From NCBI GenBank assembly GCA_038501785.1, contig JBAMJR010000042.1:1082501-1146500 (forward strand): DNA of 64,000 bases, given 5' to 3'. The translations under genes and the position numbers were made by a program. The notes under the pieces were generated by a model that saw only the letters and a list, made by a program, of their open reading frames with translations, was not told the origin of the DNA and did not search any database. Shown piece by piece: positions 42,145 to 54,239 of the stretch; the first letter of the stretch is position 1; each line of letters opens with the position of its first letter. Source of the stretch: Myoxocephalus aenaeus (taxonomy: Eukaryota > Chordata > Actinopteri > Perciformes > Cottidae).

Positions 42145-43464
42145 ATGTGGACAGTTCCGAAGCCCAAATACAGAACTGGTTCGTGCGACGAGGGGGAGAT
42201 CGCTGTGAACATCGGCGGAGTCCGAGTGGAGCTCTTCGGGGATGTTTTGAACCGCTACCCGGAGAGCCGGCTGGCGGAGTTGTTGAACTGTTCCACTCAG
42301 AACCATGACGTCATCTCCTCGCTTTGCGACGACTTCGACCCGGGCAGGAAAGAGTTTTACTTCGACCGAGATCCCGATGCCTTCAAGTGCATCATCGACG
42401 TGTACTACTTCGATGAAATCCACATCAAACCCGGCATTTGCCCCATCTGTTTCATCAAGGAGATGGAGTTCTGGAGGATCGACCAGGCCGTTTTGGACGA
42501 GTGCTGCAAAAGCTACCTGAGCGAGAAGGAGGAGGAGCTGACAGAGATTGCGAACAAAGTGAAAGTGATTCTGGAGGACCTGGAGGTGGATCGGTGCATC
42601 ACGCGCACCCGGCGTTGCCAGAGGTTCATGTGGAGGCTGATGGAGAAGCCGGGTTCCTCGCGGCCGGCGCGCGTCATAACCATCGCGTCCTTCCTCTCGG
42701 TCCTGGTCTCGGCGGTGGTGATGTGCATGGGGACCATCCCGGAGCTCCAGGTGGAGGACGCCGAGGGGAAGCTGGTGGAGCACCCGATCCTGGAGGCGAT
42801 CGAGACCGCCTGCATGTCGTGGTTCACCGCGGAGTACCTGCTGCGTCTCGCCTCCTCTCCGAACAAGCTGCACTTCGCGAGCTCCTTCATGAACGTCGTG
42901 GACTTCATGGCCATCGTGCCGTTCTACGTGGTCCTATCCCTCACCTACCTCGGCACCTCGTCCATGATGGAGCTGACCAACGTGCAGCAGGCTGTCCAGG
43001 CGCTCCGCATCCTGCGCATCGCGCGCATTTTCAAGCTGGCGCGCCACTCCTCAGGGCTGCAGACCCTGACCTACGCGCTCAAGAATAGCCTGAAAGAGCT
43101 GGGCTTGCTCCTCATGTACATGGGCGTGGGGATCTTCGTGTTCTCGGCGCTGGCCTACACCATGGAGCAGAGCCACCCAGAGACGCTTTTCCGGAGCATC
43201 CCGCAATCTTTCTGGTGGGCCATCATCACCATGACCACGGTGGGCTACGGGGACATCTACCCCAAGACCACGCTGGGCAAGTGCAACGCGGCCGTGAGCT
43301 TCCTGTGCGGGGTGATAGCCATCGCCCTGCCCATCCACCCCATCATAAACAACTTCGTGGTGTTCTACAACAAGCAGAAAGCGCTGGAGACCGCGGCGAA
43401 GCACGAGGTGGAGCTGATGGAGCTGAAGTCGGGCAGGGACGCGCGCAGGAAAAGCAGGGATTGA
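42145..43464 (+). CDS. kcnf1: Potassium channel subunit Kv5.1 (KCNF1), single exon
   Basis: 439 residues in one exon, as in mammals. KCNF1 is an electrically silent alpha subunit that co-assembles with Kv2 channels at the plasma membrane and alters their gating. The ATG at 42145 (MWTVPKPKYR) is the first in-frame one. T1 domain about 18-125 with the zinc motif HX5CX20CC (H93, C99, C120-C121); S1 about 176-197; S2 about 216-238; S3 about 248-268; S4 about 285-305 with R288, R291, R294, K297, R300; S5 about 317-339; selectivity filter TVGYGD at 365-370; S6 about 381-405 with PIHP (396-399) instead of the PVP hinge of conducting Kv channels. Stretches such as MCMGTIPELQV and TLFRSIPQSFWWAIITMTT match human KCNF1 closely. 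The cytoplasmic tail is about 35 residues, roughly 55 shorter overall than human (494). Fish may have two copies (a/b); I cannot tell which. Confidence 0.96.
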   Translation: MWTVPKPKYRTGSCDEGEIAVNIGGVRVELFGDVLNRYPESRLAELLNCSTQNHDVISSLCDDFDPGRKEFYFDRDPDAFKCIIDVYYFDEIHIKPGICPICFIKEMEFWRIDQAVLDECCKSYLSEKEEELTEIANKVKVILEDLEVDRCITRTRRCQRFMWRLMEKPGSSRPARVITIASFLSVLVSAVVMCMGTIPELQVEDAEGKLVEHPILEAIETACMSWFTAEYLLRLASSPNKLHFASSFMNVVDFMAIVPFYVVLSLTYLGTSSMMELTNVQQAVQALRILRIARIFKLARHSSGLQTLTYALKNSLKELGLLLMYMGVGIFVFSALAYTMEQSHPETLFRSIPQSFWWAIITMTTVGYGDIYPKTTLGKCNAAVSFLCGVIAIALPIHPIINNFVVFYNKQKALETAAKHEVELMELKSGRDARRKSRD

Positions 43465-44094
43465 GACCCAGCTGAGTAAAGACTTTCATTCCTGAGGAAG
43501 TTCATTTATAAAATTCGGACCTTGCCATTAAGTCAATGAGACATTTGTCATGCTCACACACATTGTGACATCTCCATGCAGTGACATGTTGTCTTTACAC
43601 AGCGGTGTCGCTTCTGCTATGTTGTCCATAACTCTCACTGTTTAGCTGTTGTTATTATTAAATTAAAAGTCCATGCACATGGACAGACCTTGTGCACAGA
43701 GACTCATCAAAGCGTCACATTTAACCCGCTAACTGGTGGAGCAAGTTTCCCCGTGTTTACAATTCAGGATAAAAGCGACGCAGAAGTTTTCCTTTGGATG
43801 AGAGCAAACAGCAGGTTGAATGAAGTTGATGTGTTTTATAATTAGCTTTCAGTGCTTTGATGGTACATTTCTGAGGTAGGGATTTAGATTGATTGAGCTG
43901 CTATCGTTTTAAGACATGCATTACATTCAATGAGTTATACAGGACTAAAACTGAGTCATTACTTGCAGCCAGATTATGCTAAATGACAAATGTATTGGGC
44001 TCATATTTTGTGTTCTTCTGTGGCCGTTGTGACCCTAGAGGGCAGATGTCCTCTAGGGTCACGGGGGACTTAAGCTGCAATATGTCCATCAAAA
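43465..44094 (+). other. kcnf1 3' flank
   Basis: Presumptive 3' UTR and downstream sequence. An AATAAA occurs at 44989-44994, far downstream; nearer, only an attaaa-type site around 43658 was seen. A perfect 13-bp inverted repeat lies at 44029-44062. Confidence 0.4.
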
Positions 44095-44545
44095 ACATAT
44101 TTTGTATTTTGAACCAGGAAGAGATTCAAATGACCACAAAGAGGATATAAAATGACTCCAAAGAAACATAATACACCTACAAAGATATCAAAACAATTAG
44201 AGATACAAAGCAGGAAAGGGCCACAAAGAGACAACACAAGGACCATGAAAATGGGCAAAACAACCTCACAGAGACACAGCATCAATACAAAGAGACACAA
44301 CGCTGCGAAGAGACTCAAAGAAACATGAAACAACCACTAAGATACCAAAATAATGACAAAGAGATGCAAAACACATGTAAAGAGACAACACAGTGACTAT
44401 GAAAAGGGGCAGAGCAACTTCAAAGAGACACACAATGTTTACAAATAGACACAAAACAACTACAAAAACACACAAAACGACTACAAAAAGACACAAAATG
44501 ACAACAAAAAGATCAAAACAACTTCAAAGTCCGCCCATGGTTTGG
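44095..44545. repeat. Diverged tandem repeat (acaaagagacacaaaacgac type)
   Basis: About twenty imperfect units of 21-24 bases built on caaagagacacaaaac with variable ends. The reverse-complement version of the same repeat occurs at 54240-54600. Confidence 0.8.
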
Positions 44546-45739
44546 ACAGATCAAAATAAAAAAGCAAGCTTCTAAACAATGAGAACGTGTGGACTTTCAT
44601 ACTGCCTTTTTTTGTGGTTTGTCCTTTATTAATCTTTGGTCCAAGAGACATCCCAACCTGACATCAACCAGGTGACTATTGAACAGCTGCTTCAATGACC
44701 ACTATCCAAGAGATGCAAACACATATTCACTTCCAATATGTTTGAGGCCCAAAAGTAAAGTGTACTGTACTGTTCCATTCATGGCAGCATGCTAGTAGTT
44801 GTACATAACACAATCTATATATGAATGCAAGCTCTGTGACCTTTTTAAACCTCGCTGACATTTCACAAATTCCTTTTTTGTGAGTTTTGGAGTGGACTGT
44901 ATAAAATTGAAAGCTTGAAAGTGCTTTTTGTTCAAAGTGCATTCACTTGCCAAAATATATAAAGAGTGATGATGGAAGACGTGTTTGAAATAAAATGATG
45001 TGCTCTCATTATAAAAAGCTTTTTTTTCTTCTTTGTTTTTGAAGATCAGTTTTGAGAATTAATATAAAAGACCTTGATCTGACCACTGATTCTAGGTAAT
45101 TATACATGCATCATAAAGTTTTTTATGTGTAACAACTTGTAAAATAACCAGTCATTAAAACTGTGAAGTGGATGTCGTAAAAAGTGCAATATTTACATAG
45201 GATGAAGTAGCATAAAATGGAAGAACTCAAGAAAAATACTTCAAAATTGTACTTGAGTGAATGTTCCACTGGAGTAAAACTAAGTTTGCAAGGCAAGAGA
45301 CCACGACCTCGTTATAAATAGTGAGTCTCCCTACATGTGTTCCTTCCTGCTCACTGAGCTGCCTCAGTGCCACAGTCAGCGTGGTATTGTTTCTTCCTGC
45401 AGCCATCTTGTACGGAGAACTAGATCCTCTTCCACTAAGAAGAGCTCAGTGTCTGCTGCGTGGAAATCACATTTCATAAGTCGCTGCCCGCCGAAGTTCC
45501 CGTGCATGTGACGCGATCCGAGGCGTTGGTCTGTGAGAGGCGGCCGTCCCCCGTGGGGGGAACACGTCAGAGTAAAAGGCCGCACACGCCCACACACTGA
45601 GACGCTCAGGGACGCTCCACCTCCCTTCTCCAACCAGCACCCCGAGGCCTCCCTCACACCTCACACTTTCAGGGTGTGTGCAGATGCAAACAACTTGTAT
45701 TGCACGCTAAAAAAAGCCTGCAAAGTTAGGGGATCGTTG
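44546..45739. other. Intergenic stretch, no gene seen
   Basis: AT-rich at first, then a GC-rich patch at 45480-45640 without splice-bounded exons or a recognisable protein. Possible decayed hAT MITE phrases occur near 45220-45300. Confidence 0.4.
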
Positions 45740-45897
45740 TGAAAGGGTTTTTACTGTCTTTATTTGGGGGAGTTTTTCCTGATCCGATGTGAGGTCCCGG
45801 GACAGGGATGTTATGTTACAGATTGTAAAGCCGTCCGAGGCAAACTTGTATTTGTGATTTTGGGCTATATAAAATAAACTGAATTGAATTGAATCGT
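45740..45897 (+). repeat. L2-type LINE 3' tail, plus strand
   Basis: Shortest of the four copies: gtttttcctgatccgatgtg, then cgtccgaggcaaacttgtat and a tail of aataaactgaattgaattga. Confidence 0.75.
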
Positions 45898-46043
45898 TCA
45901 CCAACACTCAAACGCTGACATGAAAGATGCATGCGAGGATGAAGGGACGTTGACTGACATTGACTTTGACCAGATATAGCACCCAATATGTTATGCATCA
46001 GCGACCATTGAGGATGGACTCAGTCTCTCCTGCTGGGCCGCAC

Positions 46044-46044
<1 letters not shown>

Positions 46045-46103
<59 letters not shown>
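46045..46103. repeat. (CA)n microsatellite
   Basis: A pure CA run of about 59 bases. Long open frames across it are artefacts of the dinucleotide. Confidence 0.9.
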
Positions 46104-46105
<2 letters not shown>

Positions 46106-47784
46106 GTTGAGTGGGTAAGTTGCTTACCGCAGTGCGAGACAACTTGAAAACCAACGTGCAGCTGTTGCGTGAACATCCACTCGGCTTCTGCGTATCGCCT
46201 TTCTCTCCGTGGCGACCTGTAAACAAAAAGCGCATCAAGGTCGCAGGAAGCTCCTCGTCGATACCCGGCCTCCCCCCAGAGCGCTTTGATGCTTGGCAGG
46301 AGAGGTCTCCCACGATCCCCGCAGTCCCAGAGAGCTCATGGGTCCGGGAGGTGGATTTGATGATGAAGAGGTTTCGATTGATGAATGGTTTAATACTGAC
46401 AGTTAGTTCTTTCCTATAATGAGATCCCACTGGTCCTATAGCAGCGTGGGCCTGTGCATGGTGCGGTTTAGAGCGTTTAGAGGGAAGTCTTTCCTTCTTG
46501 ATCGTGATCACAGTGGAAAGCAACACACAAAATAAAACAAATTCAATGAGTAACGTTTTCCAATCTGATTTGTTTTAAAGAAGCTGCGATGGTGGCTTTG
46601 ACTCACAGAAGATGTGATGTGGAGGAAGATTTAAAGACGGGGATCCAAGAGAGCTGCCCAAAGAATCTATTAGTGGCATAATATGTCCGTACGGGACAAA
46701 TGAGAAAGAAAATATCACAAATCAGAACACAAGCAGCGAGCAAAGGATTGGATTGATAATGTGGACAAGGTCGCTGTTATTCTCACAACAAGTGCTGCAT
46801 CCACAATCTTGGCTTTCTGTAAATCTTCAGGCTTTACAAAACATACAGTTGGAGTCTATAAACACAGCACAAAGCCACCAACAAAACCTGTCCACCAAAG
46901 ATTATCAGAGTTTAAGAAGGGCCTTTTAAAAATAAATAAATCTTTTGTACTTTTTATTATCTTTGTTCAATTCCAGTTTAAGTTTGGATGGAAGGGATTG
47001 ACAGGCTTGAAGGGACGAGGTTCCTGAAGGAGTGTAGTTCGTAGTGAGAGTCCATGCAGGCAGTTGGGTGTGTTTGCTTCATGGTTATCTCCTTCATGGT
47101 GGCATTCATTTGGCAAATAGCTTAGAGTTTAACAAAACAACACATGCTTTGATGAAAGGAAGTCATATAGCGATGTTTGGTAAAATAGACTACAGCACAG
47201 AGGAGAAGAACATGTAAACCATGGATGGGATGGAGCACATGCGTCCTCTTGAGGATTGTCTTACTCGTTCCTTAGTATCCTCACTTCACTACATCACTAA
47301 CTAATGGATAGATAACTAAACAGTTTGGTGACACGAGCACGAGAGGGAGGTGATGTGCCGGTGTTACCGGCACATTACGCCACCCCAAAGTGGGCCAATT
47401 ACTGCCAACCTGGTGGTCACCTGGGAGACCCAGAACTCCTTCTGCTTAGGGCCCCAAAAGCTCTTGGGCCAGTCCTGGACCGGGTTCAAAGGTCAGCTGG
47501 GCCAACATGTAATCTGAGTTGACTTACTGGCTAGCTAGAGGGCTTTTTTTGTAGCACCTGAGCTCTAGTTTCATAAAGAGTTCATCACAACTAAGGTTTA
47601 AAAAACAAATCAGATTCTGACTAAAGAGTCCGTGTTTTAATGGGTTTGATCTTTCAATTAAAGATCCCATGAACGCAGCACTGCGTGGCAGCAGACTCGT
47701 CCATGCCCGATGCCAGTATGTAAATATATGCAACATGTCGGCCTGCAGTGTCCTCCACCTTTAGGGGAATAAAGCTAAGACATA
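46104..47784. other. Intergenic stretch, no gene seen
   Basis: No exon recognised. A perfect 10-bp hairpin lies at 47353-47375 (atgtgccggt...accggcacat). Confidence 0.4.
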
Positions 47785-49005
47785 CACTCACCTAAAGGAT
47801 TATTAGGAACACCTGTTCAGTTTCTCATTAATGCAATTATCTAATCAACCAATCACATGGCAGTTGCTTCAATGCATTTAGGGGTGTGGTCCTGGTCAAG
47901 ACAATCTCCTGAACTCCAAACTGAATGTCAGAATGGGAAAGAAAGGTGATTTAAGCAATTTTGAGCGTGGCATGGTTGTTGGTGCCAGACGGGCCGGTCT
48001 GAGTATTTCACAATCTGCTCAGTTACTGGGATTTTCACGCACAACCATTTCTAGGGTTTACAAAGAATGGTGTGAAAAGGGAAAAACATCCAGTATGCGG
48101 CAGTCCTGTGGGCGAAAATGCCTCGTTGATGCTAGAGGTCAGAGGAGAACGGGCCGACTGATTCAAGCTGATAGAAGAGCAACTTTGACTGAAATAACCA
48201 CTCGTTACAACCGAGGTATGCAGCAAAGCATTTGTGAAGCCACAACACGCACAACCTTGAGGCGGATGGGCTACAACAGCAGAAGACCCCACCGGGTACC
48301 AATCATCTCCACTACAAATAGGAAAAAGAGGCTACAATTTGCAAGAGCTCACCAAAATTGGACAGTTGAAGACTGGAAAAATGTTGCCTGGTCTGATGAG
48401 TCTGGATTTCTGTTGAGACATTCAGATGGTAGAGTCAGAATTTGGCGTAAACAGAATGAGAACATGGATCCATCATGCCTTGTTACCACTGTGCAGGCTG
48501 GTGGTGGTGGTGTAATGGTGTGGGGGATGTTTTCTTGGCACACTTTAGGCCCCTTAGTGCCAATTGGGCATCGTTTAAATGCCACGGCCTACCTGAGCAT
48601 TGTTTCTGACCATGTCCATCCCTTTATGGCCACCATGTACCCATCCTCTGATGGCTACTTCCAGCAGGATAATGCACCATGTCACAAAGCTCCAATCATT
48701 TCAAATTGGTTTCTTGAACATGACAATGAGTTCACTGTACTAAAATGGCCCCCACAGTCACCAGATCTCAACCCAATAGAGCATCTTTGGGATGTGGTGG
48801 AACGGGAGCTTCGTGCCCTGGATGTGCATCCCACAAATCTCCATCAACTGCAAGATGCTATCCTATCAATATGGGCCAACATTTCTAAAGAATGCTTTCA
48901 GCACCTTGTTGAATCAATGCCACGTAGAATTAAGGCAGTTCTGAAGGCGAAAGGGGGTCAAACACAGTATTAGTATGGTGTTCCTAATAATCCTTTAGGT
49001 GAGTG
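47785..49005 (+). mobile_element. Complete Tc1 transposon
   Basis: 1221 bp bounded by TA duplications (47783-47784 and 49006-49007). The terminal inverted repeats are 29 bp and identical at both ends, starting cactcacctaaaggattatt and ending in aggaacacc. One uninterrupted transposase gene fills the interior. All parts needed for a self-mobilising Tc1 copy are present to the eye. Confidence 0.95.
47933..48973 (+). CDS. Tc1-family DD34E transposase, intact
   Basis: 346 residues starting MGKKGDLSNFERGMVVGARR, the usual length for the family. It cuts and pastes the element by binding the terminal repeats and catalysing strand transfer at TA. The N-terminal paired-like helix-turn-helix region (about 10-120) includes LSISQSAQLLGFSRTTISRV. 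The catalytic triad is visible: Asp in AWSDESGF, Asp in YFQQDNAPCHK and Glu in PDLNPIEHLWDVVERE. The G-rich box reads VMVWGMFSW. No stop or frameshift occurs. It lies 148 bases inside the left terminal repeat end. Whether it is active cannot be read from sequence alone. Confidence 0.93.
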   Translation: MGKKGDLSNFERGMVVGARRAGLSISQSAQLLGFSRTTISRVYKEWCEKGKTSSMRQSCGRKCLVDARGQRRTGRLIQADRRATLTEITTRYNRGMQQSICEATTRTTLRRMGYNSRRPHRVPIISTTNRKKRLQFARAHQNWTVEDWKNVAWSDESGFLLRHSDGRVRIWRKQNENMDPSCLVTTVQAGGGGVMVWGMFSWHTLGPLVPIGHRLNATAYLSIVSDHVHPFMATMYPSSDGYFQQDNAPCHKAPIISNWFLEHDNEFTVLKWPPQSPDLNPIEHLWDVVERELRALDVHPTNLHQLQDAILSIWANISKECFQHLVESMPRRIKAVLKAKGGQTQY

Positions 49006-49007
49006 TA

Positions 49008-52000
49008 TAATATTATGCAATGTATGTGTTGGCAACAGATGGCAGCGCAAACAGCATGACATTTAGAACGTCTGTCAGTCAAAGCTATTGCCCCCCAAAA
49101 CAGAAATAACATCATATCCCACTCTGCTTTCTCTTTCTCTCACAAAAAAAATAAACGAACGTATCTCCCCCACCAGCAGTGGTCTTCTGTTGTCATGGCT
49201 CCAATCTTTAAATAACAGTCTCGCTCTCATTATTCCGCCTCGACGAAAAACAGCCTTTTGCTTTCACACCAGACTGCCACATTGAATGCACTCGGCTGCG
49301 TTCATTGTAATAGAGTTAATAGAGCAACAGGGTGCCTCTTTTCAAACCTTATGCACGTCAGAGGAATGACTCACTCCAGGTATGTTGAGGGTCAGACGTT
49401 GGAAAAGGTGGAGGGAGTGTGAATTACTTGAAATCTGATCAAGTCGCCATGCATGTAATAGGATTCCATCCGCCTGGCACTGGAGACGGATTACAACACG
49501 CAGACACGACACCTATTTCACGCTGGCATCCAGATTCTCATCAGCAATGTAAATCACTGAGTCAGCGCAACGCTTTCATGGTTAATGAGCGACCGCGGGA
49601 TCTGGTGTGGTGGGTGGTGGCGGTGCTTTGCATGTAAAACGTGTATCTGCTACATTTCATGAGCTCTCTCTCTGGCACGCAAATTCTTGGCTCGATGTCT
49701 GGCACCTGGTGTTGGAAAACCACAGATGAGTTTGAGAAGTTAGGATGTGATGGAACAGTTTCCTCAGTCGTCTCGTAGGTTGAATTACTGATGAACCTGT
49801 CTAAGCCTTAATCAAGCCTGATGCTTCTTGTATTAAGTCTGACAGCATGTTAAGTTGCAATGTATCTATCTTTTCAACGGTTCCTATAAAACCTTTGAAA
49901 AGTTGCTCCTCGTTATTTTGTGCAGCAACACTTGTCAATTTCCGCTCCTGGTGTGAGTGAACAGCGGATAAATGAAGATCGGCCTTTTCCGGTCTTTATA
50001 CTTCCTCGTTTATGATTACGTGGAAAGCAGAATCATTTCGGGCGCTATCTACACTATACATTTGTATTATTATTATTTCTTTGTAGGTATAGCTATGAAT
50101 GCTGGATGAGACCAGCCTGTAAGTTGGGACACTCCAATTTGTAAGCGTTCGCTTCATATTAACAACTAATTATGAACGAAAAATCATCAATGAAAGTTTA
50201 ACATAAGGAGGTCTGGTAACGGTAGAACACTGTGGTTGTACAAGCTTCTTTTTTTGCGTCAGTTCAAAGCAACAGAAGTTACATTTACATTATTTCCCAA
50301 CAAAACACACTGCGTTTTATCTTTGAGGTCTAACATGGGCGTTCTCCTCCCCATGGAACATTTGCAAAGACAACCTTTTTGAAAATCCAGAGCACTGCAC
50401 ACTTTTACATCCATCTGGCTGGACATCCTCTTCCCATTGCATTGTTCTCACACATTGCAAACACATCCACCACCTGTGGATCAGTGGAGTGGCGTGAAGC
50501 CATTGGCAGGAATGTGCATCACGCCATGTCATGGGCCCACTCATCAAAACGCTGCTCGGCAGCACTGTTAGTGGTCAAAAATGCCACATGGCGCCTTTAA
50601 GTGGAAGCAGACAAGTTTATTAAGAAATCATCAGCACAAAATGTTGGCAAATTATATTTTAAAAGTAAATTTATCTTTGACTGTCAAGCTGAAATGTATT
50701 TGCAGGGTGTAATTTAGGATATGTTATTCAAGCTCATTGGATTTGTGTCAGTTAAACATATATACTATTATATACATATAATAATATGTTATTTTTGTGG
50801 CCTGAAATGAATAAAGCACAACATTTTTAAAAGAATGTCTCACTTTATATGACACCGTCGCTCTCCCTCTCTGACTTTGAACTGGAAGGCCACGGCTCCA
50901 TCTCATTAAGTGTCAACCCTCTCGACTTTAAACAATGTTTTTATTGAAAGGTTGTTTATTGAAAAGCACAGCATTTTATAGGGGTGAACTTCACTTCAAG
51001 AAATCTCAGTTCAAACTGAGTTTAACACTTCATGAGTGGGGAAACACTAAGATAAAAACAGTCCTTCTGACAGCGAGATTATTGATCTGGAGAATGAATG
51101 CGTAAAAGCAGCAGGTTGGAGACCTTTCAGACATCCGCTTTTCTTCATTCTGCTGGTCTGCTGCGGAGGGAGCACTCAGCCTCACACTCGTTCACAGCTG
51201 GTAACTGCATCTAGGTTTTAGGGCAGCTCGCCGCTTTCAAAAGATGTGTTTTAAAACTGCCGACGCTCTGAGACTCAGCATGTCTACCTGTTTTAGTTTT
51301 ATAAAGCACTTTATGGTCAATAATACATCTTCTCTATGAAAGGCCAGGAGTGATGGGGCAGGGAGGGCTCATGTACTGACGTACAGTGTGTAGGTTCTAC
51401 ATTGTGGCACACTATATCGAAGGTGAGACTCAGCGGCCTTAAAGCTAGTGTAGGCGTTTTAAGGAAGCCTTTGTTGTTGTATTTTTAAAATTGCTTTTAC
51501 CTTCAAACAGCAATCAATAAATCACATGTTCTTACAAAAAAAGAGAAAAACAATTAGGTATCTCTGGTTGTCGCTGACCTGTAATGAGCGTGTCCGATCC
51601 AAAAAGATTGGTTGGCCAACCAAGGCTTTGACAGACAAGATGTCCTGATACTAATGTGCTAGCATGAGCGCTGTGAGTACTAACAATGATATGATAACGT
51701 TGGGTGTTATGAGAATGAGACGTAAGGAGGTTGGATCCAGGAAGTGCTCTGCTTTCTCGTGAACCCGTCCTCCAGTTTCCAAATGTACCTGCTCCAGCTT
51801 TAAAGGGACAGTGTGTGAGATGTAGCTAGTGCTGAGGTTGCAGATTGCAAGCACCAACATATTTTACCAAGGGATTTTATTGCAGTGAGCTCGTCTTATT
51901 AATACTCAGTTATTTTTTTCATGACTAAATGATTGGTTTTAAACCCACATGGAATTTAAAAAAACTAATAAATTCAGAACAGGATTAGTAATTTAAGTCA

Positions 52001-52049
52001 AGTAAGAGTAGAAAGCCCCTATGGCTAAGTTATGCAGTGTAAAATGCCA
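49008..52049. other. Gene-free 3-kb stretch
   Basis: Translations are short and show no protein-like segments bounded by splice sites. Some blocks (for example 50390-50600) look like repeat sequence, but I could not assign them. Confidence 0.4.
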
Positions 52050-52260
52050 TAAGCCTAAAGGAACAGTTTGTAAGATTTAGGGGGATTAATTGTCAGAAAT
52101 GTAATATAATATGCATAACTATGTTTTCATTATTGTATAATGACCTGGAACTAAGAATCAATATGTTATATGTAGTTTATTAAAAGCCTATATCTACATA
52201 GGGAGCGGGTCCGCCATGTTTCTACAGCAGACCAGAACGGACAAACTGCCTTTTGCCTTT
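52050..52260. repeat. Teleost MITE-like repeat
   Basis: Contains ggaacagtttgtaagattta, tatctacatagggagcgggt and ccgccatgtttctacagcag, a series I recognise from a common fish repeat. Confidence 0.5.
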
Positions 52261-54239
52261 TTATGTTTAATGTAGTTCAACAAATCAAATGAGACAGTTT
52301 ATTATCTCCTAAGAAATGAGTACCACTTCAGCCATAATAGACACATAATTTTGTAATTCTTGAGAAAAACCCAACTGAGGATAATGTGGTAATAGGACAA
52401 CTATTCTGGTCTGTACTTCTTTTTAAATATTATTGAGGCAAACTCAATCATATGGTTGAGCTAGCTTCACATCCATGTCTTCCTTGCAAATTGCTCTTTA
52501 AAATGTCATCCAGCTGCAAAGCCAGTTCATGTGTGATCTCTACTTAAAGGAGGGAATATTTTAGTCCATAGTCCAATATTTAGTCCAATATTGATTTCTT
52601 TTCACTCTTTAAAAATGTATTTGAAGTAATATTAAAATGCTCAAACAGTTTATTTGTAATTCAAATGCTCATTTAAAATACTTAATAATAATTCATTTGA
52701 CTTCAAAGTATTTCTGGCAATACTTTTACATGTTATACTGAAACACAGAACTGCAGTGACTCCTTTCCCATATATAGTAGTCACTTGACCCATTAATATA
52801 ATATATTCATCATTGCAGCTCTGAGATCCACTTTCCACCATTCAAACTCAAAACGTCCTGAAAAATGTCTCTGTACAGGAGATGTTACATCCAACTCGGC
52901 TGTAACTGAAAATATTGTGAATGTTGTTTAAAATGTGGAAGATAATCCAAATCAAAGACAGAACCGTACCTCTATTTTTGATGCAGAATTCACGCTACTT
53001 GTGACATTCTTAAACTTGGAGCCATTTTTTGAAAAACAGTATAATAGTTGGGTTAAGCTTAAAAAGTTTCAATCCATCTGTGGTGAGAGTTGATCCTGCA
53101 GTCTCAGTACTACTTGTATGCATGTTGCCGTAACAGGTCGCAGAGGGGAAACTCTCTGAAAACTGATGACTGCGCCATAAACTTTGTGACAAGCTTAACT
53201 CCCGATGCACTGCAGCATTTGAAAGAACCCGCTGTGCTGGGTTCTCAAAGAAAAATGAAACAGCTGAATTTGCTTACAACTATTAGCATAATGCATTCTA
53301 AGCAGTTCTATAAATTATATTAAGTTATGGTTCAAAGAAGCAATGTGGCAAACAAGTGGCAAATAATGATTTGCTCGATAATTATTCAAAGTGCTGAACT
53401 GCTGCGGCTTGGATATTTGGCATTCTTGGCTCAACATTTTCATTCCCCTCACATTATCATATAGGTTTTACTCGTACTTTATTCATGTCTTCATAATTGT
53501 GAATCAGGCACACTGCTACCGCAAACAGGGCAATCTGTGCCAAATGTCACCATGACAAATAAATCCCTGGCAAAATTGAATCTGAAGGGATGAGAAACTG
53601 CAGGGTTAGGTGTCCAAAGTTCAGCAATAAATGAGGAGGACAAACCTAAATTATGCATGTGCTGACTACCGTTTCATTAATCTCTGAGGACTAGAAAGTG
53701 CTTCAGCTCTGCTTGAGTTAATAATAGTTTATTTAAAGAAGTAAAGGGAAGGAAGGGAGTCCCAACTGCTGAGGCTCGGCGTACTACTAGTCAATGAGGC
53801 CTTAACCTTAAGGACATAGGGGTTAGGAGACGATGGGCCCTTGTGTACAAAAGGCCCTGCTACCTCCCTGACACATAAAAAAGACAGAGTTGTTTACTCT
53901 CTTTTTGTTGTTGGTTTGTGCCTCTTTGTAGTCGTATTACAACCTACCTAACCTACTAACCTATTTATGTATTTATCACTGTAATAATAAAAAACTATAT
54001 CTAATAACCTCCTTGTATATACGACCACCTTTGCACATATACCGCCGTATGTATAGTGTTTTCATATTTCATATAGTGTTCTCATAATTTATATTTTTTC
54101 TCTTTCCTCTATAGTGTGTTTTTTATTTTTTTTTTATTTCTTCCAAAACTGTTGACTCAGAGAGGCCTGCGCAAAAAGTCTGGACTGTTGGTCTAGGCAC
54201 AAATGGCCAAATAAAAACCTTGAACCTTGAACCTTGAAC
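52261..54239. other. AT-rich stretch, no gene seen
   Basis: No exons recognised; short inexact repeats only. Confidence 0.4.

Noticed and set aside
42100..43404. Long frames of 257, 216, 133 and 117 codons overlapping kcnf1
   Set aside because: GC-rich shadow frames of the kcnf1 exon in other frames and on the other strand.
46111..46419. 102-codon plus-strand frame
   Set aside because: No recognisable domain, starts at the edge of a CA repeat, and no splice or promoter evidence.
46020..46526. 168-codon minus-strand frame
   Set aside because: A large part is a (CA)n microsatellite read as alternating Val-Cys.
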